DNA of 14,673 nt from Candidatus Dadabacteria bacterium (GCA_022615255.1 JAKEHC010000184.1:1-14673), one strand, 5' to 3'. Counted from the first letter of the stretch, positions 1 to 8,082 are shown. Numbers and translations: made by a program. Notes: generated from the sequence alone by a model not told the origin.

Positions 1-2
1 AT

Positions 3-167
3 GACCCTACAGATGATAAATACCTTATAGCTGCATTAGAAGGAGATGCAAAGTTTATTGTGACCGGTGATTCCGACCTTCTCAAGATTGAAGAATATGA
101 AGGTGTTAAAATAGTCACTCCAAGAACATTTCTCAACGAATTGGAAATGATGAAAAGGAAGAAGTAA
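3..167 (+). CDS. PIN-domain toxin, C-terminal part (5' end outside window)
   Basis: The last 54 codons of a gene that begins left of the window. The visible peptide carries the second half of a PIN domain of the 'putative toxin-antitoxin system toxin component, PIN family' type. It shows DPTDDKYLIAAL, then FIVTGDSDLLKI with the acidic residues that in this family coordinate metal for RNA cleavage, then EEYEGVKIVTPRTFLNEL, the usual C-terminal strand and helix. Such proteins are ribonuclease toxins normally paired with a small antitoxin encoded just upstream, which would lie outside the window. The gene is followed immediately, in the same frame, by an integrase remnant and then a tRNA. This suggests it is cargo or a scar of a mobile element. 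The family call is from motif memory; the catalytic N-terminal Asp cannot be seen. Confidence 0.75.
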   Translation, partial: DPTDDKYLIAALEGDAKFIVTGDSDLLKIEEYEGVKIVTPRTFLNELEMMKRKK

Positions 168-338
168 AAGTCTCTTACAGTAATGGATCTCACAGGACAC
201 AAAGATATACGGATGTTAAAACGCTATTCTCATACCAGAGAAGAAGTCAAGAAAGCTGCAATCGAAAAACTTGGAAAGCGCCTGAAGAGGTTTAGCATAG
301 ACACCTCTATGGACACCTCTAAGGTAAAAACGGCCTGA
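168..338 (+). pseudogene. Tyrosine recombinase (phage-type integrase) 3' remnant
   Basis: Directly after the PIN stop codon, and in the same frame, the translation resumes as the extreme C-terminus of a tyrosine integrase. It reads SLTVMDLTGHKDIRMLKRYSH and continues REEVKKAAIEKLGKRLKRF to a TGA at 336-338. The GHK histidine and the tyrosine of RYSH match the last two catalytic positions (His/Trp and the Tyr nucleophile). The upstream Arg, Lys and HxxR boxes are absent. An ATG exists at 183 (51 residues), but no ribosome binding site precedes it, and a stand-alone fragment without the catalytic Arg cannot recombine DNA. It is read as the 3' end of a deleted integrase gene. Its position 50 bp from the 3' end of a tRNA gene is the usual place for an integrase at an integration site. 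Confidence 0.75.
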
Positions 339-387
339 GGTTCTCTACTCTGGTGTTGCTAGCTTATTGAAACTTAAGGATTTTCGG

Positions 388-464
388 TGGTGGAGATGAC
401 GGGAATCGAACCCGCGACCTCCGCCTTGCGAAAGCGGCGCTCTCCCAAGCTGAGCTACATCCCC
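388..464 (-). tRNA. tRNA-Ala (anticodon CGC)
   Basis: A full cloverleaf reads on the minus strand. The acceptor GGGGATG pairs with CATCTCC (one G-T), the D stem is GCTC/GAGC, and the anticodon stem CCGCT/GGCGG encloses the loop TTCGCAA, so the anticodon is CGC (reads GCG, alanine). The T arm is GCGGG-TTCGAAT-CCCGT. The discriminator is A and the 3' CCA is encoded (388-390), giving 77 nt with CCA. It lies 34 bp downstream of leuA on the same strand and may share its transcript. Its 3' end faces the integrase remnant, so its 3' half is the natural candidate for an attachment site. Confidence 0.97.
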
Positions 465-498
465 ACTTCGTAGTAAAATTAAAATTCCTAGACTACTC

Positions 499-2043
499 TT
501 AAAACCCTTTTACAGAGACTTGTTTTGGATGCTCTTTTCTCCAGCGGAGTTTATTAAGTGCGTTTACAAATGCCTTGGCGCTCGCAACTATAATGTCGGT
601 GCTGGCACCCTGTCCTTGAGAAACAACACCATTTTCCTCTATTCTCACGCTAACCTCGCCCTGGGCATCTGTGCCCCCTGTGATTGCGGCTACAATGTAA
701 TGCTCCAGGTTTGGAGTTATTCCCGTTGCCTTGGATATTGCTTTGTACGCCGCATCAACAGGACCATCCCCATATTCGGAGACGGTTACCTCTTCGCCCT
801 CTATCAAGAGCTTTACAGTCGCAACTGGACGCATCTCTGTACCGCTTACAAAATTTGCGGATATAAGCCTGTAGAAATCAGAAGAACGAACAAACTCATC
901 GCTGATTAACGCCTCTATATCCTCATCAAACACATATTTCTTCTTATCAGCTAAGTCCTTAAATTTTTTAAATGCGCGCTGAAAATCGCTATCGTTAAGA
1001 AAATAGCCAAACTCCTCAAGGCGGCGCCGAAAGGCATGTCTGCCTGAGTGCTTTCCAAGTATTATTTTATTGGAAGGAATGCCCACCTCTTCGGGGCTCA
1101 TAATCTCGTATGTTATTCTTTCTTTTAGAACGCCGTCTTGATGAATGCCAGCTTCATGCGCAAAGGCGTTTGCGCCTACTATTGCTTTATTTGGCTGAAC
1201 GTTAACCCCAGTTACGAGAGATACAATCCTGCTGGTTGGATAAATATGCTCAGTAACGATCCTGGTTTTAAAAGGATTACGGTCATGACGCACCTTAAGA
1301 GCCATCACGATCTCCTCGAGGGAGGCATTCCCCGCCCTTTCTCCTAGACCATTGATGGTGCACTCAACCTGCCTTGCGCCCTCCCTTATAGCTGCGATTG
1401 AGTTGGCAACGGCAAGCCCCAAATCGTTATGGCAATGCACACTGAGCGTTACTTTATCTATATCGTCTACCTTGTCTTTAAGTGTTCTTATGATGAATGC
1501 AAATTCTTCGGGCACCGTGTATCCGACTGTGTCCGGGATGTTAATAGTAGTCGCTCCAGCCCTGATTGCAATATCAACAGCCCTGCATAAGTAATCAAGG
1601 TCTGTCCTTGTTGCATCCTCGCAGGAAAACTCCACGTTATCTGTATAGCGCTTTGCATGCTTAACGGCGGCGCTGATAATTTCAAGCACCTCGTCCTTTG
1701 TCTTTCCAAGCTTATGCTTCAGATGGATATCAGAGGTAGCGATAAATGTGTGAATCCTGGGGTATTGAGCCTTCTTTATAGCCTCCCAGCCTCTATCAAT
1801 ATCGTTAAAGTTAGCCCTGCACAGCCCTGCTATTTCACAGGATCGTATGTTCTCGGAGATGAGCTTTACTGATTGAAAATCCCCTTCGGAAGAAACTGGA
1901 AAACCAGCCTCGATTATGTCCACTCCCAACCTTTCTAGCTGGTATGCTACCCTGAGCTTTTCCTCAGCAGTCATACCGCATCCGGGCGCCTGCTCGCCGT
2001 CTCTCAAGGTTGTGTCGAATATCTTTACCACTCCGCTATCCAT
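499..2043 (-). CDS. leuA: 2-isopropylmalate synthase
   Basis: Condenses 2-oxoisovalerate with acetyl-CoA, the first committed step of leucine synthesis, in the cytoplasm. The 514 residues match full-length LeuA. The HMGL-like TIM barrel opens with the signature FDTTLRDGEQ (9-18, Arg14/Asp15). It has the metal ligands HCHND (203-207), NGLGERAGN (231-239) and the linker HEAGIHQDG (296-304). From about residue 400 comes the LeuA dimer/allosteric domain, with GDGPVDAAYKA and GQGASTDIIVAS, which normally binds leucine for feedback inhibition. The ATG start has GGAGG nine bases upstream, and a good promoter lies just before it. No other leu or ilv genes are beside it; the downstream neighbour is the tRNA and the upstream neighbour is aroE. 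Citramalate synthase is a possible relative, but length and domain order favour LeuA. Confidence 0.96.
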   Translation of the reverse strand: MDSGVVKIFDTTLRDGEQAPGCGMTAEEKLRVAYQLERLGVDIIEAGFPVSSEGDFQSVKLISENIRSCEIAGLCRANFNDIDRGWEAIKKAQYPRIHTFIATSDIHLKHKLGKTKDEVLEIISAAVKHAKRYTDNVEFSCEDATRTDLDYLCRAVDIAIRAGATTINIPDTVGYTVPEEFAFIIRTLKDKVDDIDKVTLSVHCHNDLGLAVANSIAAIREGARQVECTINGLGERAGNASLEEIVMALKVRHDRNPFKTRIVTEHIYPTSRIVSLVTGVNVQPNKAIVGANAFAHEAGIHQDGVLKERITYEIMSPEEVGIPSNKIILGKHSGRHAFRRRLEEFGYFLNDSDFQRAFKKFKDLADKKKYVFDEDIEALISDEFVRSSDFYRLISANFVSGTEMRPVATVKLLIEGEEVTVSEYGDGPVDAAYKAISKATGITPNLEHYIVAAITGGTDAQGEVSVRIEENGVVSQGQGASTDIIVASAKAFVNALNKLRWRKEHPKQVSVKGF

Positions 2044-2078
2044 TTTTAAGAAGCCTCCATTTATAAAAACAGTAAAAA

Positions 2079-2107
2079 AGTTTAATCGCTAGGAAAAGGG
2101 TTGTCAA
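2079..2107 (-). promoter_or_regulatory. Sigma-70-type promoter of leuA
   Basis: On the minus strand a perfect TTGACA (2102-2107) is followed after exactly 17 bases by TAAACT (2079-2084, four of six to TATAAT). The -10 box lies about 35 bp before the leuA ATG, leaving a short leader with the GGAGG ribosome site. There is no room for a leader peptide or T-box, so leucine control is more likely at the enzyme level. Seen by consensus matching only. Confidence 0.6.
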
Positions 2108-2173
2108 TTTAAATAAATCCCAGTTTTTTAGGCCAATCAATCTTTTACCAAAGAAGGGGAAGGGTTATCGTTG

Positions 2174-3052
2174 TTATGTCGGCGTTGTAGAATCAAGCGC
2201 CTTTTTCATGACCCCAATTGGGGCCTCCTTGCCTGTCCATATCTCAAAGCTTTCCGCCCCCTGGTAAAGAAGCATGCTCATTCCCCCCGATGCCTTTAGC
2301 CCTAATTCCCTTGAGGCTTTGATAAGACCTGTTTCGCGGGGGTCATAAACGAGATCATAGACAACTGCATCCTTTGGCAAAGATTCTAAAGGCAGTTCAA
2401 TTGAGAGAGCCCCTTTCATTCCCGCCGACGTAGCGTTCACAAGGAGGCTTGATCCGCTTAGAATGCCTTTTATCTCGTCCTTGTCATCCAGGGAAACAGC
2501 TTGTACCATAGTATCTTTAAAACCCTTTTTAAACTCCGAGGCTAATCTTTTCGCTTTATCCAGTGTTCTATTAATCACATAAATTTGATGTGCCTCGTTC
2601 ATGCAAAGAGACGAAAGAACAGCACGAGCCGCACCGCCAGCGCCTACCACAGCCGCACTTAACCCCTTTGGATGAAAGCCCAGATCCTCTTTTATCGCCC
2701 TTAGAAAGCCACTTACATCGGTGTTATACCCGGTGAGCTTTCCATCCATGTTTTTCACGGTGTTTACAGCGCCTGTAAGACTAGCCTCAGGCGAAATCTC
2801 ATCAAGGAAAAAGGTTATGCTCTCCTTGTGAGGAATGGTAACGTTTATTCCAGAAATCCCCATAGACCTTATAGCACGGGCGGCTGACTCAATATCCTTT
2901 GGGTGAATATCAAAGGCAAGATAGACACAGTCGAGCCTTAATGCCTGAAAGGCGGCGTTATGCATTTCGGGGGATAAACTATGGTTTACAGGATGACCAA
3001 ATATCCCATAAACCTTAGTTGTGGCTTTAATATTCAATACTGCTCCCATCAT
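2174..3052 (-). CDS. aroE: Shikimate dehydrogenase (NADP+)
   Basis: Reduces 3-dehydroshikimate to shikimate in the aromatic amino acid pathway. The N-terminal substrate domain has NHSLSPEMHN (23-32) and NVTIPHK (70-76, catalytic Lys76). AVNT (95-98) and YNTD (109-112, catalytic Asp112) follow. The Rossmann half has GAGGAA (137-142) and the NRT motif (161-163) that selects NADP. NATSAGM (206-212), YDLVYDP (232-238) and QGAESFEIW (264-272) complete the family pattern. Length (292 aa) is normal. The start is uncertain: the ATG-ATG pair at 3052 and 3049 has no clear ribosome site, whereas a TTG at 3037 (giving MNIKATTKVYG) has GGGAG five bases upstream and matches the usual AroE N-terminus. It is separated from leuA by 130 bp and from ribF by 131 bp that contains a palindrome. 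Confidence 0.95.
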   Translation of the reverse strand: MMGAVLNIKATTKVYGIFGHPVNHSLSPEMHNAAFQALRLDCVYLAFDIHPKDIESAARAIRSMGISGINVTIPHKESITFFLDEISPEASLTGAVNTVKNMDGKLTGYNTDVSGFLRAIKEDLGFHPKGLSAAVVGAGGAARAVLSSLCMNEAHQIYVINRTLDKAKRLASEFKKGFKDTMVQAVSLDDKDEIKGILSGSSLLVNATSAGMKGALSIELPLESLPKDAVVYDLVYDPRETGLIKASRELGLKASGGMSMLLYQGAESFEIWTGKEAPIGVMKKALDSTTPT

Positions 3053-3074
3053 TCATTATCAATTGAAATCAAGT

Positions 3075-3107
3075 GATCCTTCAGTCGCCCTGCTCCTTCA
3101 GTATGAC
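3075..3107. repeat. Possible degenerate extragenic repeat (GTCAT...GGATC type)
   Basis: On the minus strand this stretch starts GTCATACTGAAGGAGCAG and ends GACTGAAGGATC. It resembles the intergenic repeat type GTCATTCTGAGC...GAAGAATC that I know from many environmental genomes. It lies between aroE and ribF, next to the GTAGAGAC palindrome. Only one copy is clearly visible here, so the assignment rests on memory of the motif. Confidence 0.3.
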
Positions 3108-3121
3108 CCCATGCATGAACT

Positions 3122-3154
3122 CTGTAGAGACAACCCGCCGGGTCGTCTCTACAG
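3122..3154. repeat. GTAGAGAC-class palindrome between ribF and aroE
   Basis: An inverted repeat centred on position 3138: the left arm CTGTAGAGACAACCCG pairs with the right arm CGGGTCGTCTCTACAG in 15 of 16 positions (mismatch 3132/3144). It lies 30 bp after the end of ribF and could fold in RNA from either strand. No T-run follows, so it is not a classical terminator. The outer arms are identical to those at 11381-11412 and nearly so at 11588-11617, while the inner bases differ. Confidence 0.85.
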
Positions 3155-3183
3155 GGGATTTGATAGCTTAAATCAGAAGTCAC

Positions 3184-4104
3184 TCAGCCAGCCTCGGAAA
3201 AGATCTCTTTTGTTCTTTTTACGTCCCTTGAAATCTGTGCGACAAGCGCATCAATGCTTTCAAATCTTCTCTCGTCTCTCAACCTGTCCACAAACTCTAT
3301 TCTTATGGGTTTTTCATACAGGTCGCCCCTGAAATCAATTATGTGGGTTTCCACAAGAAGCTTGTTTTCGCCAAATGTAGGACGAACGCCTACATTTGTA
3401 ATGCTTTCAAACCTTTCTCTTCCTAAATGAGCCCACGTTACATAAACACCCCTTTTGGGAAGCATCTCCCAGTCGGTATCCACGTTAGCCGTCGGAAATC
3501 CTAATTCTCTTCCCCTTCTCTCACCTTCTTTAACTATCCCCTCTATTGAAAACGAACCCCCAAGAAACCTTGCCGCCTTCCTTACCATACCTTCTTCAAT
3601 CAGCTTTCTAATGGCAGTGCTGCTTATAACCTCACCGTCTAGAAGCGCAGGCTCAACCTTCCTTGTTTCAAAGTTATAGCTCTTTCCCATAACCTCGAGC
3701 ATATTGAGGTTGCCCTCCCTATTTCTTCCGAAAAAGAAATCAGGACCTACAAATATACTTTTAATGCGAAGCCTTCCGACCAGCATGTCGCTTACAAATT
3801 CCTTCGCCGATAAAGCTGAAAATTCTTTTGTAAAGCTGTAGCATACTGTAACATCCACACCTTCCTCCTCCAGAAGCCTAAACCTTTCTCTTAGCGGTAA
3901 TATAAGGGGTACATCAATTCCGCGCAGTATCTTTTGGGGATGAGGGTGGAAGGTTACAACACAAGAGCTAACACCCTTCTCTCTGGCCTCCTTCAGGAGA
4001 AGACTTATAAGTCTTCTATGTCCTAAGTGAACCCCGTCAAAAATCCCAATTGTTGCAGAGGTGGGAGATTTTAGAGGTACTTCTGGGTCGAAGATCACTT
4101 TCAT
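3184..4104 (-). CDS. ribF: Bifunctional riboflavin kinase / FAD synthetase
   Basis: Phosphorylates riboflavin to FMN and adenylates FMN to FAD in the cytoplasm. The 306 residues match the usual prokaryotic RibF. The N-terminal nucleotidyltransferase domain carries GIFDGVHLGH (20-29, with the HxGH-like motif), TFHPHP (51-56), VGPDFFFGRNREG (119-131) and SSTAIR (161-166). The C-terminal flavokinase domain carries GFPTAN (202-207), NVGVRPTFG (237-245), VETHIIDF (251-258) and FVDRLRDERRF (271-281). The ATG overlaps the TGA of the decayed RCK gene as ATGA, which suggests ribF was once translated by coupling at the end of the trk operon. Its own ribosome site is weak. No FMN-riboswitch-like leader is visible. 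Confidence 0.96.
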   Translation of the reverse strand: MKVIFDPEVPLKSPTSATIGIFDGVHLGHRRLISLLLKEAREKGVSSCVVTFHPHPQKILRGIDVPLILPLRERFRLLEEEGVDVTVCYSFTKEFSALSAKEFVSDMLVGRLRIKSIFVGPDFFFGRNREGNLNMLEVMGKSYNFETRKVEPALLDGEVISSTAIRKLIEEGMVRKAARFLGGSFSIEGIVKEGERRGRELGFPTANVDTDWEMLPKRGVYVTWAHLGRERFESITNVGVRPTFGENKLLVETHIIDFRGDLYEKPIRIEFVDRLRDERRFESIDALVAQISRDVKRTKEIFSEAG

Positions 4105-4398
4105 GTCTTGAGCTTCTTAAACCCTTCGATTGCCTTTTCCTCACCAAGAATAAAAAGGACATCGCCTTACATTACGTTTTACATTCCAGGGTCTCTCATG
4201 TAGGGAGACAAAATAGTTCTTTCAATCCTAATCTCATCCAGGCTTATCGTCGCCTGCTATATTGCATCTAATATAAATTTGTTGATTATTTTGAATATTA
4301 CCATAACCTTGCTAAAAGTCGAAGGCTTCTCTCCGGGTTCAATAAAAGAAACGTCGTTCCTATTAAAGCTTAACGCCTTCAATTAAATCTGGACTCAC
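4101..4398 (-). pseudogene. Decayed RCK_C/TrkA-C-like regulatory gene in the trk operon
   Basis: Between trkH and ribF the minus strand holds a broken reading frame. It starts at a GTG that overlaps the trkH stop (GTGA) and reads MSPDLIEGVKL. A one-base frameshift then leads to FNRNDVSFIEPGEKPSTFSK and onward. That frame then runs to the TGA at 4101-4103 but is broken by three internal stops (TAG, TAA, TAA). Between them are SLDEIRIERTILSPYMRD and GDVLFILGEEKAIEGFKKLK. The last two pieces resemble an RCK_C (TrkA-C) ligand-binding domain: 'sLdeI' then 'GDvLfiLG...iegFkkL'. The intact protein would be about 98 residues. Both ends keep the overlapping stop/start arrangement of an operon gene, so decay looks recent. 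The RCK_C assignment is by eye and moderate; that the frame is broken is directly visible. Confidence 0.62.
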
Positions 4399-5846
4399 CT
4401 CTTCCAAAACAAGGGAATAAAAAGAACCAACATTGTATATAGCTCAAGCCTGCCTAAAAGCATAAGAAGCGAAAAAATAATCTTTGAAAATCTTGATAGT
4501 CCTGAGTAATTTAGAACAGGTCCCACCTCTCCCAAACCCGGACCCACGTTTCCTAGCGTCGACGCACAGGCGGAAATAGTAGTGATAATCGGAACACCGT
4601 CAGCCATAATAAGAAGTGAAGCAATAAGGAAAATCAAAAGATAAAGTAAAAAGAACCCGGTAACGCTTGATATAACCTCCTCGCTAGCCGCCTTCTTTCC
4701 AAGCCGTATTGGCAAGACTGCCTTTGGATAAATCAGCTTGTAAATCTCATTAAAGCCTTTTTTAAAAAGAATCATTATGCGTATATTCTTGATAGCGCCT
4801 GAGGTGGAGCCTGCACAACCACCAATAAACATAAGTATGACAAGGAGCCACTTTGAAAAGGGCGGCCAGACGTCGAAATTAGCCGTAGCAAAACCTGTAG
4901 TGGTCACGATGGAAACCACCTGAAATGAGGCGAATCTCAAAGCCTCAAGAAAACTCGGATACATCCTTAGCCAGAGCTCCAATGACATGAATCCTATTGC
5001 GCCAAGACATAAAATGAAAAAAAAGCGTAACTCCGAATCGCTTAAAAGCCTTTTGTAATCTCCCTTGAAAAGCCAATAGTGAAGAACAAAGTTCATTCCG
5101 GCAATAAACATAAAAGCGATGATAATAGCATCAATAAGCGGACTCCCATAAGCCCCTATGCTCAGGTTCTTAATAGAGTATCCGCCTGTTGACATAGTGC
5201 CAAACATATGAACGACAGAGTCGAAAAGGGGCATTCCGGCGAGAAATAGCAGTAAGATCTGAAGCCCCGAAAGCATCAGATAAACGCCCCACAGCTTTTT
5301 TGCCGTTTCTGCTATTCTTGGCGTGAGCTTCTCGGTTGTCGGTCCGGGAGCCTCAAGAGACATAAGCTGCATACCTCCAACAGCAAGCCTGGGAAGAATA
5401 GCGATCCCAAGAACTATTATCCCCATTCCACCCAACCACTGGGTAAAATTTCTCCAGAATAAAACCCCATGTGACAAGATTTCAACGTCCTTTATAACGC
5501 TTGCCCCTGTGGTGGTAAAACCGGATATTGACTCAAAAAGGGCGTCAATAGGGTTTTTAAGAGCGCCAGATAGAATATACGGAATAGCTCCAAAAATCCC
5601 GGCGGTAATCCAAATAAGGCTGGCGATAAAAAATCCCTCCTTTCTTTCGAATTCTTCCGACTCATCGGATGTTCTTGTTAATTTTTCCAGGGCAAATCCA
5701 AACGAGGTGGTCAAAAAGGCTGAAACAACAAAAACCCAATGGTCATCCTCTCCATAGATAAGAGAGCAGGCTGCTGGGACAAGCATAAGTAGCCCCAGAA
5801 ATTTTAAAAAATTTCCAATAATTTGAAAGGAGATTCTGATGTTCAC
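4395..5846 (-). CDS. trkH: Trk-type potassium uptake channel subunit TrkH
   Basis: Membrane channel for K+ uptake, working with the TrkA gating ring encoded just upstream. The 483 residues match TrkH. The four pore loops can be read: GFTTTGASVI (109-118), TMSTGGYSI (217-225), TTTGFATANF (315-324) and ASTLGNVGPG (428-437). These supply the quasi-symmetric selectivity filter. Hydrophobic helices flank each loop. The C-terminus LEIYT-like LELYTMLVLFIPLFWKR is the standard TrkH ending, so the gene is complete. Translation starts at GTG (5844-5846), which shares one base with the trkA stop TAG, a sign of translational coupling; there is no strong ribosome site of its own. Its stop overlaps the GTG of the decayed RCK gene. 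Confidence 0.95.
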   Translation of the reverse strand: MNIRISFQIIGNFLKFLGLLMLVPAACSLIYGEDDHWVFVVSAFLTTSFGFALEKLTRTSDESEEFERKEGFFIASLIWITAGIFGAIPYILSGALKNPIDALFESISGFTTTGASVIKDVEILSHGVLFWRNFTQWLGGMGIIVLGIAILPRLAVGGMQLMSLEAPGPTTEKLTPRIAETAKKLWGVYLMLSGLQILLLFLAGMPLFDSVVHMFGTMSTGGYSIKNLSIGAYGSPLIDAIIIAFMFIAGMNFVLHYWLFKGDYKRLLSDSELRFFFILCLGAIGFMSLELWLRMYPSFLEALRFASFQVVSIVTTTGFATANFDVWPPFSKWLLVILMFIGGCAGSTSGAIKNIRIMILFKKGFNEIYKLIYPKAVLPIRLGKKAASEEVISSVTGFFLLYLLIFLIASLLIMADGVPIITTISACASTLGNVGPGLGEVGPVLNYSGLSRFSKIIFSLLMLLGRLELYTMLVLFIPLFWKR

Positions 5847-7168
5847 TAGCCGAGCATTTTCTGTACTTTTTTTACCGCTTCTGGAAGAGCAAAAATAACA
5901 AGCCTATCTCCAACCAGGGGCGCATACTCACCCCTCGGTATAACTACATCCTTTCCGCTCACAACTATACCCACGATTGCCCCCGCTGGAAAATCCGCGT
6001 CTTTAAGCGGGGTGCCAAGGATTTTTGTATTTTTCGTTATCTCAAACTCAAGCACCTCGGCTTTTCCTTCCTCGAGAAGCGCAACGTGCGTCACACCTCC
6101 GAGATGGAGGCAGCTTAAAATTTCGTTAGCCGCAACGAGCCTCATGCTTATAGCCCTATCCACACCTATTGCCTCAATAACGTTTATATAATCGGATTTT
6201 GTGTATAGAACTATGTTTCTCTTTGCTCCAAGATTCTTTGCAAGAAGCGCGCTAAGAACATTATTCTCATCATCCCCTGTAAGGGAAATAAAATAGTCGG
6301 CTGACGCGGCTCCCGCCTCCTTCAGGGTTTCGCTATCAGTTCCATCACCGTTAAATACCAAAACGTTCGGCAGCTCCTCTGCTATGGCCTTTGCGCGCTG
6401 AGGATTATTCTCAATTAATTTTACTGAAATCCCATGCTCTGAAAGATTCCTCGCCACGCCCATTCCGAGCCTTCCGCCGCCCATGATTACAACGGACTCT
6501 ATCCCTTTCTCCTTGACGCCAAGAAGCTCCTGAAGCCTTGCAAGGACAGAAGGAATACCCAAGGCAAAAATATAGTCCCCTGCCTTAAGACTCGTCTCTC
6601 CTGTTGGTATGGTGATTTTTCCCTTTCTCGATATAGCCACGAATATCCAGGCTTTAGGCGGACCAAGCTCAGACAGTTTTTTCCCGACGATGGGCGTTCC
6701 TTCTTCGACCTTGAGTTTAAGCATCTGGATTTTACCCATTGCAAACGTTTCGGTTCTCCAAGCAAATGGGGCGCTTATGAGGCCTGTGATCTTCTCGGCG
6801 AGTATTGCTCCACTATTTACCGTGAAGATTTCCTCTCTCTTAAAAAGTTTAGGGTATTCGAGGTAATTTGGGTCATCAATTCGTGCGATAACCCTTGAAA
6901 CACCAAAAGAGTGAGCAAGATGCGATGACAGGATGTTTGTTCGATCGTCTCCGGAAACGGCAAGTACTATATCCGCCTTTTCTATCTCGGCTTCTTTCAA
7001 AACAGCAGGATTATCTCCATCCCCATGTATGACGAGGACGTCTAGGGATTCTCTAATCCGCTCGACCTTATCTTTGTTTTTTTCAATCACTATAATGTCG
7101 TGCTCTTCGGAAAGACCCTTGGCAAGAAAAGTTCCCACATCCCCTGCGCCTATAATGATTATACGCAT
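5846..7168 (-). CDS. trkA: Trk potassium uptake regulator TrkA (two RCK units)
   Basis: Peripheral NAD(H)/nucleotide-binding ring that gates TrkH at the inner membrane face. The 440 residues hold two tandem RCK units. The first Rossmann fold has GAGDVG (7-12) with the acidic ribose-binding residue in VIEKNK (27-32), HGDGDN (48-53) and VSGDDRTNIL (71-80). RCK_C-1 spans about 145-216. The second fold has GGGRLG (230-235), LIENN (251-255), NGDGTD (273-278) and TGDDENNVLS (297-306). RCK_C-2 spans about 365-440. The ATG has AGGA eight bases upstream. It is the first gene of trkA-trkH; the 149 bp before it separate it from lgt copy 1. Length and double-unit layout are typical. Confidence 0.96.
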   Translation of the reverse strand: MRIIIIGAGDVGTFLAKGLSEEHDIIVIEKNKDKVERIRESLDVLVIHGDGDNPAVLKEAEIEKADIVLAVSGDDRTNILSSHLAHSFGVSRVIARIDDPNYLEYPKLFKREEIFTVNSGAILAEKITGLISAPFAWRTETFAMGKIQMLKLKVEEGTPIVGKKLSELGPPKAWIFVAISRKGKITIPTGETSLKAGDYIFALGIPSVLARLQELLGVKEKGIESVVIMGGGRLGMGVARNLSEHGISVKLIENNPQRAKAIAEELPNVLVFNGDGTDSETLKEAGAASADYFISLTGDDENNVLSALLAKNLGAKRNIVLYTKSDYINVIEAIGVDRAISMRLVAANEILSCLHLGGVTHVALLEEGKAEVLEFEITKNTKILGTPLKDADFPAGAIVGIVVSGKDVVIPRGEYAPLVGDRLVIFALPEAVKKVQKMLG

Positions 7169-7317
7169 AAACCGATTCCTGATATGAGATGATCAACAAT
7201 ATGGCAAAGGAATAATATTAACAACCTTTCCTGACTTTACAAATTAAGATATATGGGTTACAGCCTTAGAAGACCTATAAGAGACAAGAACTGATACACA
7301 GATTCAAAACTTCGTCT

Positions 7318-8082
7318 TTAGGCATAACCCTTTTTCGGTTTTTTCTCCCGAATCCTGATTTCAAGAATTTTTAAAATTCCCGCTAATAATACTCCTAAAG
7401 AGATAAGCTGAACTATACTGACCCCGGGTATAAAACTGGGCGTCGCATTTCTCAAAAACTCTACGAAAATCCTTTCTAACCCAAAAAGTACCAGTATAAC
7501 CCCTGAGAGCCAACCTATTGGCATATCTTTCTTACGTATCTTCCAAACAAAAATAAATATTACGGTAAATGCCAACATTTCATATATCTGGGTAGGATGA
7601 ACCCTTTCATTCGTAGGGGGAGAACCCTCCGGAAAAGACATAGCCCAAGGAAGGGTAGAGGGAATTCCATAGTCATCTCCTACGAGAAAGCAGCCAATCC
7701 TGGCAATAGGATAAAGAACAACAATAGGAGCCATTGCATCTGTAGCCAGCCAGAAGCTTACATTCTTTATCCTTACAATAATCCAAAAAAGAATAAAAGC
7801 ACATATGAAACCCCCAAGAGATGCTAGTCCTGACGAAAGATACCTCATTGGATCTGACATGAATTCGTTGAAGCTCACTTTTTCTATAAGAAAAAAAACC
7901 TTGGCCCCTATTACCCCACCGAGCACACACCCCAAAAAAAGGAGATCGAGAAGCTCTTCATCGAGACCCTTTCTCTTGAACTCGCCTCTACAAAGCAAAT
8001 AAGCGGCAAGAAAACCTATTATTAACATTACTGTATAGGAAGATATTGAAATATCGCCTATTTGAAAAAGCACTGGATACAT
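7318..8082 (-). CDS. lgt: Lgt-family prolipoprotein diacylglyceryl transferase, copy 1
   Basis: By family, moves a diacylglyceryl group from phosphatidylglycerol to the lipobox cysteine of prelipoproteins in the inner membrane. The 254 residues have about seven hydrophobic helices. The core signature reads IARIGCFLVGDDYGIPS (about 126-142), followed by PWAMSFPEG and VHPTQIYE; near the end is ERIFVEFLR. The Arg residues matching E. coli Arg143 and Arg239 are kept. The E. coli GRxGN asparagine is Cys, and the position matching His103 (SFHGG) is Leu (ASLGG). This is a divergent Lgt subgroup whose GDDYG version I recall from several phyla. AGGAG lies seven bases before the ATG. It is the downstream member of a tandem pair about 70% identical to copy 2 over 240 aligned residues counted by eye. 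Copy 1 has Ala in place of the first Gly of GRIGC. Confidence 0.88.
   Translation of the reverse strand: MYPVLFQIGDISISSYTVMLIIGFLAAYLLCRGEFKRKGLDEELLDLLFLGCVLGGVIGAKVFFLIEKVSFNEFMSDPMRYLSSGLASLGGFICAFILFWIIVRIKNVSFWLATDAMAPIVVLYPIARIGCFLVGDDYGIPSTLPWAMSFPEGSPPTNERVHPTQIYEMLAFTVIFIFVWKIRKKDMPIGWLSGVILVLFGLERIFVEFLRNATPSFIPGVSIVQLISLGVLLAGILKILEIRIREKKPKKGYA

Noticed and set aside
183..338. Functional 51-residue protein from the integrase tail
   Set aside because: No ribosome site before the ATG, and the catalytic Arg and most of the fold are missing.
520..909. Plus-strand open frame across leuA
   Set aside because: It lies wholly inside leuA on the opposite strand, with no ribosome site and no recognisable domain; a shadow of the real gene, as are the other frames inside ribF, trkH, trkA, the lgt pair and gshA.
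4101..4380. Stop-codon readthrough or an altered genetic code in the RCK-like frame
   Set aside because: Both TAG and TAA interrupt it, a frameshift is also needed, and all neighbouring genes use TAA, TAG and TGA as normal stops; decay is simpler.
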